Translations under genes and position numbers: made by a program | Source of the DNA: an uncultured Eggerthella sp. | GTDB taxonomy: Bacteria > Actinomycetota > Coriobacteriia > Coriobacteriales > Eggerthellaceae | Direction: 5' to 3' | Assembly: GCA_958431815.1 (NCBI GenBank) | Contig: CAUASB010000008.1 | Span: 1 to 64,000 of the forward strand | Length of the DNA stretch: 64,000 nucleotides | Notes under the pieces: generated by a model | What the model was told of the DNA's origin: nothing | The model's database searches: none | The model's input: only the letters and a program-made list of their open reading frames with translations | In this document: in pieces, positions 1 to 7,652 of the stretch | How the letters are laid out: each line of letters begins with the position of its first letter | Numbering within the stretch: the stretch's first letter is position 1

Positions 1-345
1 AGGCGGCACCTGGTACTACTCAAACGAGTCGGGTGCGATGCAAACCGGATGGCTTAAAACCGGTGAAACTTGGTACTACCTGAACCCCTCCGGCGCCATG
101 GCGACAGGCTGGAAACAGATCGGCGGTACCTGGTACTACCTGGACAACAGTGGGGCCATGCAGACTGGCTGGTACAAGGTAGGCGGCACCTGGTACTACT
201 CAAACGAGTCGGGTGCGATGCAAACCGGATGGCTTCAGCAAGGGGGCACTTGGTACTGGCTTGATGGCTCTGGCGCTATGGCTACCGGCTGGAGAAGCAT
301 TGACGGCACCTGGTACTATTTCAACGACAGCGGAGCATGGGTCCC
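1..345 (+). repeat. Choline-binding repeats with a 180-bp higher-order period
   Basis: The coding repeats are about 60 bp (20 codons) each and alternate in three flavours, giving a 180-bp super-repeat. Bases 1-55 and 181-235 are identical, which points to recent unequal crossing-over or gene conversion. The muramidase gene downstream carries the same 20-residue unit. Confidence 0.85.
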
Positions 346-751
346 CAATCCAGAACGAGCGGAAATGGCTAACCGAATTGGCGGTTATAGCAGCGGGACA
401 AAGTGGCTTATCGGCGTTGACCGTTCAGCTCACAAAGTCGGTATATTTAACGGCTACGCAAACCACTGGTCCTTGTGGTATTTCGTTGATTGCGTAACAG
501 GCGCCCCAAGCTCTCCGACCATCACGGGAACTTTCCATACAACTGGGTACACCAGAACGTGCCTTTCGACCGACAGCCGCGCTCGCTGGGCTACACAAAT
601 TAACGGAGGCTACTTCTTCCATACGATTTTGAATTCGAACGATGAACTTGGAAAGAGCCTTTCACATGGCTGCATCAGGTTGTCTTATCCCGATGCGCAA
701 TGGATATACAACAACATTTACGCAGGAACCACTGTTGTAATTTACAACTAG
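2..751 (+). CDS. Choline-binding L,D-transpeptidase (YkuD), 5' end outside window
   Basis: The reading frame is open through the left edge, so the N-terminus and any signal peptide lie outside. The visible 249 residues begin with about six 20-residue choline/cell-wall-binding repeats built on GTWYYLNPSGAMATGW. After residue ~115 comes a YkuD-like catalytic domain ending in SHGCIRL, the family's active-site Cys motif. YkuD enzymes form 3-3 peptidoglycan cross-links or attach proteins to the wall. The repeats should tether it to phosphocholine on wall polymers, which fits the lic genes downstream. An internal ATG at base 38 is not the true start because the same repeat frame continues upstream of it. 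A strong terminator follows. Confidence 0.88.
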   Translation, partial: GGTWYYSNESGAMQTGWLKTGETWYYLNPSGAMATGWKQIGGTWYYLDNSGAMQTGWYKVGGTWYYSNESGAMQTGWLQQGGTWYWLDGSGAMATGWRSIDGTWYYFNDSGAWVPNPERAEMANRIGGYSSGTKWLIGVDRSAHKVGIFNGYANHWSLWYFVDCVTGAPSSPTITGTFHTTGYTRTCLSTDSRARWATQINGGYFFHTILNSNDELGKSLSHGCIRLSYPDAQWIYNNIYAGTTVVIYN

Positions 752-757
752 CAACGG

Positions 758-790
758 AGCAAGGAGAGGTAACACCTCTCCTTGCTTTTT
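758..790 (+). terminator. Rho-independent terminator after the L,D-transpeptidase gene
   Basis: Perfect 13-bp stem (arms 758-770 and 774-786) with an AAC loop, followed by a T run. It starts seven bases after the stop codon. Confidence 0.9.
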
Positions 791-890
791 ATTTAAGGTC
801 ATTTACTCTTTTCTCCCAGTTGCCCACTTTGCAAGTCTTATTCTGTTCCCGTAAAACACTGTGATTCAACAGGCAACGAAGGAGAAACAG

Positions 891-2435
891 TTGGAAAAAA
901 AGCGAAGTAAAATCCCCTTATTATTATTTATTAGCATTCTGGCATTAGCGCTGTGCCCAGCTTTCGCTTTCGCCGAAGAGGATAATGGGGAAAGCGGTGA
1001 CCTCGCAAACAGTTGGAGATACAACAACGGCGAATTGATTGGCAGCGAGCAAGGAGCTCACCCTGATGACGACGGCGTTTCGACCTTAAGCGCCGAAAAG
1101 AACGACCAAGGCTACACGGTATTTAATTGGTTTGACCACTTTAGCCGCGGATACTGCTCTGGCGACGGCGCAAAGAAGGTAATCGACGTCTCCTACCACG
1201 ATGGAACGATCGACTGGGCAAAAGTCAAAGCAGCAGGAATTGATTACGCAATCATCCGCTGTGGATACGGACAAGACCAGCGCGACCAAGACGACACGCA
1301 ATGGCTCAACAACGTCAGAGGATGCCAAGAAAACGGCATTCCGTTTGGCGTGTACTTGTACTCGTACGCAACAAGCACAAGTCGAGCAGCCGGAGAGGGC
1401 CAACACGCACTAACCTGCCTTAAACAAGCAGGGCTCTCCCCTAACGATGTTGCGCTTCCCGTATATTACGACCTAGAAGAAAATTCTCTTAGGGATAAAG
1501 ATCAAGCTGCATTCGCGAAGGCATTTTTTGCCCCTCTCGAAAATGCAGGCTACACGACAGGAACGTATGCTAGCCAAAGCTGGTGGGATGAGTACCTAAC
1601 CGACTCATGCTTTGATCAGCGAGCAAAATGGGTAGCAGCATACAACGCATCACAGGGCTTGACCTATTCAGGCTTCTCCGATTTCGAAAACGGCAATGGA
1701 ATGTGGCAATTCTCGGACTACGGAAACGTCCCGGGAATCAGCACCCGCTGCGATCTTGATTACACCTATATGTCTGCATCGAAAGATCAGTGGATTCAAA
1801 GCGGAAACCGCTGGTGGTACCGCCATGCGAACGGCTCGTACACCACCGATGATTGGGAGTACATCAACGGCTCTTGGTATCACTTCGATTCTTCCGGATG
1901 GATGCAGACCGGCTGGCTTGAAACTGACGGAACTTGGTACTACCTGAACTCTTCGGGCGCCATGGCAACAGGGTGGAAGCAGCTCGGCAACACCTGGTAC
2001 TACTTGGACGGCAGCGGAGCAATGCAAACCGGTTGGTACAAAGTAGGTGGCGCTTGGTACTATCTAGATCAATCCGGAGCGATGCAAACCGGATGGCTGA
2101 ATCTTGACGGAACCTGGTACTACCTGAACCCTTCTGGCGCCATGGCAACAGGGTGGAAGCAGCTCGGCACTACTTGGTATTACATGGATGGCAGTGGTGT
2201 GATGCAGATCGGATGGTACAACATAGGCGGCACCTGGTATTACTCTAACGATTCTGGCGCGATGCAAACCGGATGGCTGAATCTTAACGGAACCTGGTAC
2301 TACCTTAATGGCAGCGGAGCCATGGTTCGCTCTTCCTGGGTCGGCGACTACTATTTGCTCGACGACGGCCACATGGCAACAGACCAATGGATTGGGCCTT
2401 ATTACGTTGGAGCCGACGGAAAGTGGCAACGCTAA
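891..2435 (+). CDS. Secreted choline-binding GH25 muramidase (lysozyme)
   Basis: A 514-residue protein that should cleave the MurNAc-GlcNAc bond of peptidoglycan. I chose the TTG at 891 because AAGGAG lies six bases upstream; an in-frame GTG at 861 has no such site. A lysine-rich start and hydrophobic stretch ending near AFAFAEE form a signal peptide. The GH25 domain spans roughly residues 90-300: VIDVSYHDGTIDW, AIIRCGYG, the acidic VYYDLEE strand and MWQFSDYG. The C-terminus holds about nine 20-residue choline-binding repeats of the GTWYYLNPSGAMATGWKQLG type. The design matches pneumococcal and phage choline-dependent lysozymes (Cpl-1, LytC). Its partners are the lic genes next door. Confidence 0.92.
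   Translation: MEKKRSKIPLLLFISILALALCPAFAFAEEDNGESGDLANSWRYNNGELIGSEQGAHPDDDGVSTLSAEKNDQGYTVFNWFDHFSRGYCSGDGAKKVIDVSYHDGTIDWAKVKAAGIDYAIIRCGYGQDQRDQDDTQWLNNVRGCQENGIPFGVYLYSYATSTSRAAGEGQHALTCLKQAGLSPNDVALPVYYDLEENSLRDKDQAAFAKAFFAPLENAGYTTGTYASQSWWDEYLTDSCFDQRAKWVAAYNASQGLTYSGFSDFENGNGMWQFSDYGNVPGISTRCDLDYTYMSASKDQWIQSGNRWWYRHANGSYTTDDWEYINGSWYHFDSSGWMQTGWLETDGTWYYLNSSGAMATGWKQLGNTWYYLDGSGAMQTGWYKVGGAWYYLDQSGAMQTGWLNLDGTWYYLNPSGAMATGWKQLGTTWYYMDGSGVMQIGWYNIGGTWYYSNDSGAMQTGWLNLNGTWYYLNGSGAMVRSSWVGDYYLLDDGHMATDQWIGPYYVGADGKWQR
1790..2435 (+). repeat. Choline-binding repeat array in the muramidase gene
   Basis: Nine or so 60-bp coding repeats; the segments near 1921-2040 and 2101-2220 are near-copies one 180-bp period apart. 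The last two units are diverged and end the protein. Confidence 0.8.
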
Positions 2436-2474
2436 TCGCAATTAACCAACGTTAGATTGTTCATTTTTATTTCT

Positions 2475-2516
2475 TATACCCGTATTTTGAACATTTGTTC
2501 AAAATACGGGTATACT
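2475..2516 (+). promoter_or_regulatory. Promoter overlapped by a 40-bp perfect palindrome (lic1 operator)
   Basis: Arms 2475-2493 and 2496-2514 are exact 19-bp inverted repeats around a TT centre. A TTGAAC (2487-2492) and TATACT (2511-2516), 18 bp apart, give a plausible sigma-70 promoter embedded in the palindrome, so a bound dimer would block RNA polymerase. The first gene product carries an N-terminal winged helix and is the natural candidate ligand (inference). There is no following T run, so a terminator is less likely. Confidence 0.65.
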
Positions 2517-2554
2517 TATTTATTAATGAACAACAAAGCAAAAAGGAGCAGCCG

Positions 2555-4330
2555 TTGCTGACAAAAAACGAATTTCTCGTCCTCCGCGCTTCTCTCGCCC
2601 ACCCGAGGGAAAACCAACGCACTATCTCGGATTACGCTGGTATATCACTTGGAGGCGTAAATCAGACGATTAAAACGTTGCAGGACAAGGGGTTCATCTG
2701 CAACGGAACCGTCACCGAAGCGGGCATTGCGGCGCTGGCTCCATACAAGGTAGACAACGCGATCATCATGGCCGCCGGACTCTCTTCTCGCTTTGCCCCT
2801 ATTTCATACGAAAAGCCAAAAGGTTTGCTGAAAGTACGCGGCGAAATCCTTATCGAGCGTCAGATTGAGCAGCTCCACGAAGCCGGAATCGAAAACATCA
2901 CGGTTGTTGTGGGGTACAAAAAAGAGTTCTTCTTCTACCTTGAGGATAAATACGGGGTAGAAATCGCCATTAACCCCGAATACGCCACAAGAAACAACCA
3001 CTCTACCCTGATGATTGTCCGCAAGAAATTAGGAAACACCTTTATCTGCTCTTCGGATGATTATTTCACCGAGAACCCTTTTGAGCCCTACGTATACCAA
3101 GCCTATTACGCAGCCCAATACTGCTGCGGAGAAACCCCCGAATGGTGCATCAAAGAAGGCCCCAATAAACGAATCACAGGTGTAACTATCGGTGGCAGAG
3201 ACTCTCTTATTATGCTTGGGCACGTTTACTTCGACCGAACATTTTCTTCGCGCTTTGTCGAAATCCTCGAGGAAGAATACAGCCGCCCAGAAACCACCGA
3301 TAAGCTTTGGGAACAACTTTATATCGACCACATCAAAGAACTCGATATGGTGGTTAGGCAATACCCCGATGGAATGATCAACGAATTCGATTCTCTTGAT
3401 GAGCTTAGGGCGTTCGATCCTGAATTCATGGTTAATGTCGATTCAGAGGTTTTCGACAACATCGTCAAGACCCTTGGCTGCACTCGAAATCAAATCCATG
3501 ATGTCTACCCCCTAAAGCAAGGGCTCACCAATCTATCATGTCATTTCGCAACCGACAGCGGCGAATACGTATACCGTCATCCCGGTGTAGGAACCGACAA
3601 GCTTATCAATCGTACCGAAGAGACCCAGGCGCAACTTTGGGCGAAAAAGCTCGGGATTGACAATACTTTCATCTACGAAGACCCTGAAAAGGGCTGGAAA
3701 ATCTCACGGTTTATTCCCGATTGCAAACAGCTTGATAAAACAAGCGAAAGCGATCTAAAGGAAGCATCCAACTTGGCAAAACGACTCCATCGTTCCGAAG
3801 CAAAGCTCTCACTCGGGTTCGACTTCTTCGAAAAGTCAGTCGAATACACTAGCCTCATGAGCCCCGAGGAGCTCAATGATATCCCCGCCTTCCGAAATGT
3901 CGAATCAAAGATCGCCGAACTGCACAGGCTGTTCGAATCAGACGGAGCAGGCTTTACCTGCCTTTGTCACAACGATTTCTTCCCACTTAACCTGCTGAAA
4001 AACAAAGATGGAGTTCTTTCGCTAATCGATTGGGAGTATGCAGGCATGGCAGACTATTCCCAAGACATCGGAACCTTCGTCGTTTGCAGCGAACTTGATG
4101 ATAAATCGGCAGATAGCCTGATCTCTTATTATTGCGATGGAGTTCCTAGCAAACTGGAAATTGCTCATTTTTACGCTTCCACCGCATTTGCTGGTTGGTG
4201 CTGGTATGTGTGGTCGCTCTACAAAGAATCGCAGGGCGAATCAGTTGGAGAATGGCTCTACATCTACTATCGATACGCAAAAAAGTATCTAGGAAAGGCG
4301 CTAGAACTCTACGAGGCAAATGCCAACTGA
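2555..4330 (+). CDS. licCA: Winged-helix / phosphocholine cytidylyltransferase / choline kinase fusion
   Basis: A 591-residue three-part protein. Residues ~1-65 look like a MarR-type winged helix (LLTKNEFLVLRASLAHP). Residues ~70-310 are a LicC-type nucleotidyltransferase with the MAAGLSSRF nucleotide loop and KPKGLLKVRGE, making CDP-choline from CTP and phosphocholine. Residues ~330-591 are a LicA-type choline kinase with HNDFFPLN (from ~472) and LIDWEYAG (~490), making phosphocholine from choline and ATP. The TTG at 2555 is chosen because AAGGAG sits six bases upstream and the start then aligns with the paralogue at 26641; the longer reading from 2495 begins inside the palindrome. First gene of licCA-licB-orf90-licD. 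Confidence 0.9.
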   Translation: MLTKNEFLVLRASLAHPRENQRTISDYAGISLGGVNQTIKTLQDKGFICNGTVTEAGIAALAPYKVDNAIIMAAGLSSRFAPISYEKPKGLLKVRGEILIERQIEQLHEAGIENITVVVGYKKEFFFYLEDKYGVEIAINPEYATRNNHSTLMIVRKKLGNTFICSSDDYFTENPFEPYVYQAYYAAQYCCGETPEWCIKEGPNKRITGVTIGGRDSLIMLGHVYFDRTFSSRFVEILEEEYSRPETTDKLWEQLYIDHIKELDMVVRQYPDGMINEFDSLDELRAFDPEFMVNVDSEVFDNIVKTLGCTRNQIHDVYPLKQGLTNLSCHFATDSGEYVYRHPGVGTDKLINRTEETQAQLWAKKLGIDNTFIYEDPEKGWKISRFIPDCKQLDKTSESDLKEASNLAKRLHRSEAKLSLGFDFFEKSVEYTSLMSPEELNDIPAFRNVESKIAELHRLFESDGAGFTCLCHNDFFPLNLLKNKDGVLSLIDWEYAGMADYSQDIGTFVVCSELDDKSADSLISYYCDGVPSKLEIAHFYASTAFAGWCWYVWSLYKESQGESVGEWLYIYYRYAKKYLGKALELYEANAN

Positions 4331-4364
4331 AAATCAGCCCACAGTACAGCAACATAGGAAAAAT

Positions 4365-5480
4365 ATGCAACAAGATATTTCGGATCTAAGAAAACAACGC
4401 CACCGCAAATACATGACGAAGGGCATATCCTTTGCCGTTGCATCCGGTATTTGCTACGGCCTATACACTGCATTCTTGACTTTAGGCGAAACGCAAGGCG
4501 CATGGAGTGCCTGGTTCGGCGGCGAAAGCTGGAATGGCTACGACCCCCTGAACGCTTTTATGACAACTTTCGCCCTTGCAGCTCTTGCGGCAGGACTAAA
4601 TGATTCATTTAGCGGACTCTGGTCACTTATCGCATGTGCCAAAAATGGTCAGCTTGGTGACCTATGGAAAACAATCAAAACCAAACCGGGCTGGATAATG
4701 ATGCTCTGCGCGGCAATTGGCGGACCATTCGCAACAATAGCCTATGTAGTTGCACTCAATTCAGCAACGGCAGCGGGCAATCCAGGGGTTATTGTGCCCA
4801 TTGCAGCACTCAACTGCGCCTTGGGAGCCATACTTGGACGCATCCTTTTCAAGCAACGCCTTGAGGCACATAAGGTGCTCGGCATTTTGATCTGCCTTAT
4901 TGCAGCGGGCCTCATCGGAGGAACAAGTTTTGCAAGTATGGGGCCGGAAGCACTTTTCGGTTGTCTCTTTGCATTTCTTGCGGCATTTGGATGGGGCTTT
5001 GAAGGCTGTGTAGCGGGTTTCGGAACCATTCTGATCGATTATCGTATCGGCATTGCAATTAGGCAGGTAACAGCAGGGATTCTGGAACTCGTAGTCGTAT
5101 TCCCTATTCTCACAATGATTGGCGCTGATATTTCAACTGTACCAACAGTAATGCTTGCAGCAGTAGCCGACCCTTCCATTTTTATCTTCGCCATATCGGG
5201 CCTGTTCGCAATGCCTGCTTTTTCGTTTTGGTATAAGGGAAACTCCATGTGTGGAACCGCCTTGGGCATGGCATGCAATGGCATGTACGCCTTCTGGGGC
5301 CCATTCTTCATCTGGATCGTAATGGGCGTTTTAAACATTGGCGGAATGGCAGCCGACTACCCACCGCTTTCTGCCGCACAATGGATTGGCGCATTGATCA
5401 TGGTTGTTGGTATTTTCTGCATTGCAGTCAATCCCAATAAGCACCTTAAGAACCATAAGGAGCATTCGAATGAAGAATAA
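4365..5480 (+). CDS. licB: LicB-type choline permease
   Basis: A 371-residue, roughly ten-helix membrane protein of the drug/metabolite transporter superfamily, matching LicB choline importers. Visible features include SGICYGLYTAFLTL, a PFATIAYVVALNSATAAGNPG segment and the conserved ALGMACNGMYAFWGPF. The ATG at 4365 has AGGA five bases upstream and aligns with the second copy's start; an earlier in-frame ATG at 4320 overlaps the licCA stop and would add 15 residues. It supplies substrate to the kinase encoded just upstream. The next gene starts inside its last codons. Confidence 0.85.
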   Translation: MQQDISDLRKQRHRKYMTKGISFAVASGICYGLYTAFLTLGETQGAWSAWFGGESWNGYDPLNAFMTTFALAALAAGLNDSFSGLWSLIACAKNGQLGDLWKTIKTKPGWIMMLCAAIGGPFATIAYVVALNSATAAGNPGVIVPIAALNCALGAILGRILFKQRLEAHKVLGILICLIAAGLIGGTSFASMGPEALFGCLFAFLAAFGWGFEGCVAGFGTILIDYRIGIAIRQVTAGILELVVVFPILTMIGADISTVPTVMLAAVADPSIFIFAISGLFAMPAFSFWYKGNSMCGTALGMACNGMYAFWGPFFIWIVMGVLNIGGMAADYPPLSAAQWIGALIMVVGIFCIAVNPNKHLKNHKEHSNEE

Positions 5481-5742
5481 CCTGCCACCTCTGCACTACG
5501 CCATTATCAAGTGCTTCGACGAAAACGATGCGCTTTGCTCGGAAGACGTCATGGCTAGCCTCGAGCAAGATTATTCCGACTATAAGCTATTCAGCCGCAA
5601 GGATATCGATGAAGTGCTCGCAACCGCAAAAGAAAACGGTTTGTTGGAAGAGTGCGAGGCGAGCATCGACGATAAAGGGCAGCTATGCATTTCCTACCAA
5701 ATAACCGACTTCGGGAAAAGCATGGTGCAGCAGTATCTTTAA
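5470..5742 (+). CDS. Conserved 90-residue lic-operon protein, unknown function
   Basis: Starts at ATG 5470 behind AAGGAG and overlaps the licB stop by 11 bases, so it is translationally coupled to licB. A clear paralogue follows the second licB (29564-29839): both begin N-LPPLHYAII and share VLATAKENG and a terminal FG..MV..YL. Helical content with a short strand pair resembles a small winged-helix fold, but I see no diagnostic motif. Conservation and position twice beside licB suggest a role in choline uptake or its regulation (inference). Confidence 0.8.
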   Translation: MKNNLPPLHYAIIKCFDENDALCSEDVMASLEQDYSDYKLFSRKDIDEVLATAKENGLLEECEASIDDKGQLCISYQITDFGKSMVQQYL

Positions 5743-5984
5743 CAAAAGAAAGCATGGCGTGCAGGAAACAATGCACTAAAGCAGCTGCTCTTTAGGCTCA
5801 TTAGTGCATAGCAAAGTTATTTCGCTTACCCCAGCCATCTTTGTTTCCGGATTATCGCAGGGACCAACGCCTCGGCCTATTGTCCTCGATTTTTCATCTA
5901 CGAAATTATGGCTTTATCGCCTTCAGCGGATAGCCCCTTATAATTAAGAGAATTCTTACTACTTAAATCTTCCAGGCGGAACAA
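5743..5984 (+). promoter_or_regulatory. licD: Intergenic region with inverted repeat and possible licD promoter
   Basis: A 9-bp inverted repeat (5771-5779 with 5801-5809) follows the 90-residue gene and may be a weak terminator. A TATAAT hexamer at 5939-5944 sits 40 bases before licD but lacks a convincing -35, so a separate licD promoter is possible only. Confidence 0.35.
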
Positions 5985-7136
5985 ATGCATTTTTCAAAAA
6001 AAGCAAAAGGAATCCTCCCAGTCTCATCTCGGTCTTTCCATGCCATGGAAAAGTATCTAGTTGAACAGAACCAGATATTAAAAGACGAGCTTGCCGCAAT
6101 TAAAGATCAGCAGAACCGCTTGTTTGCACGTATCGAACAGGCAGACAACGGTATCAACCTGAACCTTAATTATAAAGTCGGTACTGTTCTTTCACCCGCA
6201 ATCAAGTCCATTTCAGACGACCTTGATGCTCACGATTCACATATGAAAATGTTTGCCTGGGAGCAGTATCGCAACGCTGGCGAATCGATCACGGACGCAA
6301 AAAAGCGCTTCTTTCACTCGCTTCCTCAGGCAACTGGCGGAATGCGACTGCTTCAGCTTGGCTGCGCGAAGCTTCTATCCGAATTCGATGCTTTGTGCCA
6401 AAAAAATAGCATTCCCTATTGGTTGAACTTCGGCACGCTTCTTGGCGCTGTGCGCCACGGCGGCTTCATTCCATGGGACGACGATGTAGACCTTGGCATA
6501 ATGCGCGATGATCTGAAGAGGCTGACGGAGCTAGTCAAGCAAGACAATCAATACAGGATCACCGTCGTATACGACAAGTTCGTTTATTGCCGTCAGGTCA
6601 GATTCTGGTATGCAGATGCCACTATCCCCTGTTTCCTTGATCTGTTCATATACGACTGGGCTGAATCCGACAGCAAAGAAAAAGTCGAAGAGCATCGCGC
6701 CCTTCGCCGCAGCATGATCGCCGAAATCGAAGCAGACCCTTCATTTCGGTTCTGGTCTGACGAGCCGTACTACACCAAATCGGACGAGCAAGCTTCCCGA
6801 ATCCAAGACAAATTCGATCAGTGCATCAACGATGCGCGTAATAAGGGGCTGATCAGCGCCTCGAAGTCCCCCTATGCTATATGGTCCCTCGACAACCTCG
6901 ATGACGGGAAACAGCGTTGGTGGGCATACGACCTGAAGGACATTTTCCCCACAAGGAGAATGGCATTTGAGGGGGTGGAATGCTCTGTTCCCAATAACTC
7001 CGACAGCTTCCTAACAAGCCGATATGGGGATTACCTGGAACTGCCCAAGGATATCCATACGCATTTCCAGCACGTTGATCACGACGATTTGGAAACATCG
7101 AAAACAAAGCAGGCCATCGAAGACCTGATTGATTAA
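5985..7136 (+). CDS. licD: LicD-family phosphocholine transferase with N-terminal coiled coil
   Basis: A 383-residue protein expected to move phosphocholine from CDP-choline onto a wall or surface glycan. The LicD core begins near residue 140: YWLNFGTLLGAVRHGG, then FIPWDDDVDLG with the metal-binding DDD. Residues ~15-50 form a predicted coiled coil (EKYLVEQNQILKDEL) not present in minimal LicD proteins and probably mediating assembly. No signal peptide or membrane span, so it acts in the cytoplasm before export, consistent with the convergent tagGH exporter. A GGCGGA site precedes the ATG. Confidence 0.88.
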   Translation: MHFSKKAKGILPVSSRSFHAMEKYLVEQNQILKDELAAIKDQQNRLFARIEQADNGINLNLNYKVGTVLSPAIKSISDDLDAHDSHMKMFAWEQYRNAGESITDAKKRFFHSLPQATGGMRLLQLGCAKLLSEFDALCQKNSIPYWLNFGTLLGAVRHGGFIPWDDDVDLGIMRDDLKRLTELVKQDNQYRITVVYDKFVYCRQVRFWYADATIPCFLDLFIYDWAESDSKEKVEEHRALRRSMIAEIEADPSFRFWSDEPYYTKSDEQASRIQDKFDQCINDARNKGLISASKSPYAIWSLDNLDDGKQRWWAYDLKDIFPTRRMAFEGVECSVPNNSDSFLTSRYGDYLELPKDIHTHFQHVDHDDLETSKTKQAIEDLID

Positions 7137-7138
7137 GA

Positions 7139-7177
7139 AAAAGCTTGGCGCTTACTCTTCGTTGGCGCCAAGCTTTT
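7139..7177. terminator. Bidirectional terminator between licD and tagD
   Basis: Exact 13-bp arms (7139-7151 and 7165-7177) with A-rich and T-rich flanks, so it can stop transcription from both sides. It overlaps the last codons of tagD: the TAA stop lies in the loop. Confidence 0.85.
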
Positions 7178-7625
7178 CTTTTACTTCAGTAGTGGAAATG
7201 CCTTGGGTTCGATCGAGGTACACAACGTCGCACATATCCCTTAAAGCCTCAAATCGACTATCGCCGGCCCAATCACTTCCCATACACACTACATCAACAT
7301 GGTATTCAGTCACGTCCGACCTCTTTTGACTCCAATCGCATTCCGGAATCACCAGGTCAACGTATCGAATTGCCTCCAACATCTCCTTACGGGTTTCGTA
7401 GGAGTAGAAGCTTTTCTTCCCCTTTATTGCATTGAACTCATCGGTTGAAAGCGCCACTATCAGGTAATCACCCAGCTGCGATGCGCGTTGCAGCAAACGA
7501 ATATGACCATAGTGAAGCAGGTCGAAAGTTCCATAGGTCAGTACTCGCTTCAAACCCGGTTTGCGACCAACAGGCTCACTGCTTTCTATGGTCACCATGG
7601 CTTCACGTTTGCTCTGGTTACTCAT
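7152..7625 (-). CDS. tagD: Glycerol-3-phosphate cytidylyltransferase (TagD type)
   Basis: 157 residues. Typical nucleotidyl-transfer motifs are present: YGTFDLLHYGH with the HxGH signature near residue 40, and the late RTQGISTTEVK loop. It should form CDP-glycerol from CTP and glycerol 3-phosphate for a teichoic-acid-like polymer. The ~25-residue N-terminal extension before the catalytic core is unusual but has a good AAGGTGAG site ahead of the ATG. Third gene of tagG-tagH-tagD on this strand. A related cytidylyltransferase specificity cannot be excluded. Confidence 0.87.
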   Translation of the reverse strand: MSNQSKREAMVTIESSEPVGRKPGLKRVLTYGTFDLLHYGHIRLLQRASQLGDYLIVALSTDEFNAIKGKKSFYSYETRKEMLEAIRYVDLVIPECDWSQKRSDVTEYHVDVVCMGSDWAGDSRFEALRDMCDVVYLDRTQGISTTEVKEKLGANEE

Positions 7626-7652
7626 TTTCTCACCTTACCAGGTTAAATAGGA

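Noticed and set aside
1..345. Direct repeats as a possible CRISPR array
   Set aside because: They are in-frame coding repeats of a choline-binding protein with no unique spacers.
2495..2554. Longer start for the first licCA gene
   Set aside because: It begins at a TTG inside the palindrome with no ribosome site, and the extra 20 residues have no match in the paralogue.
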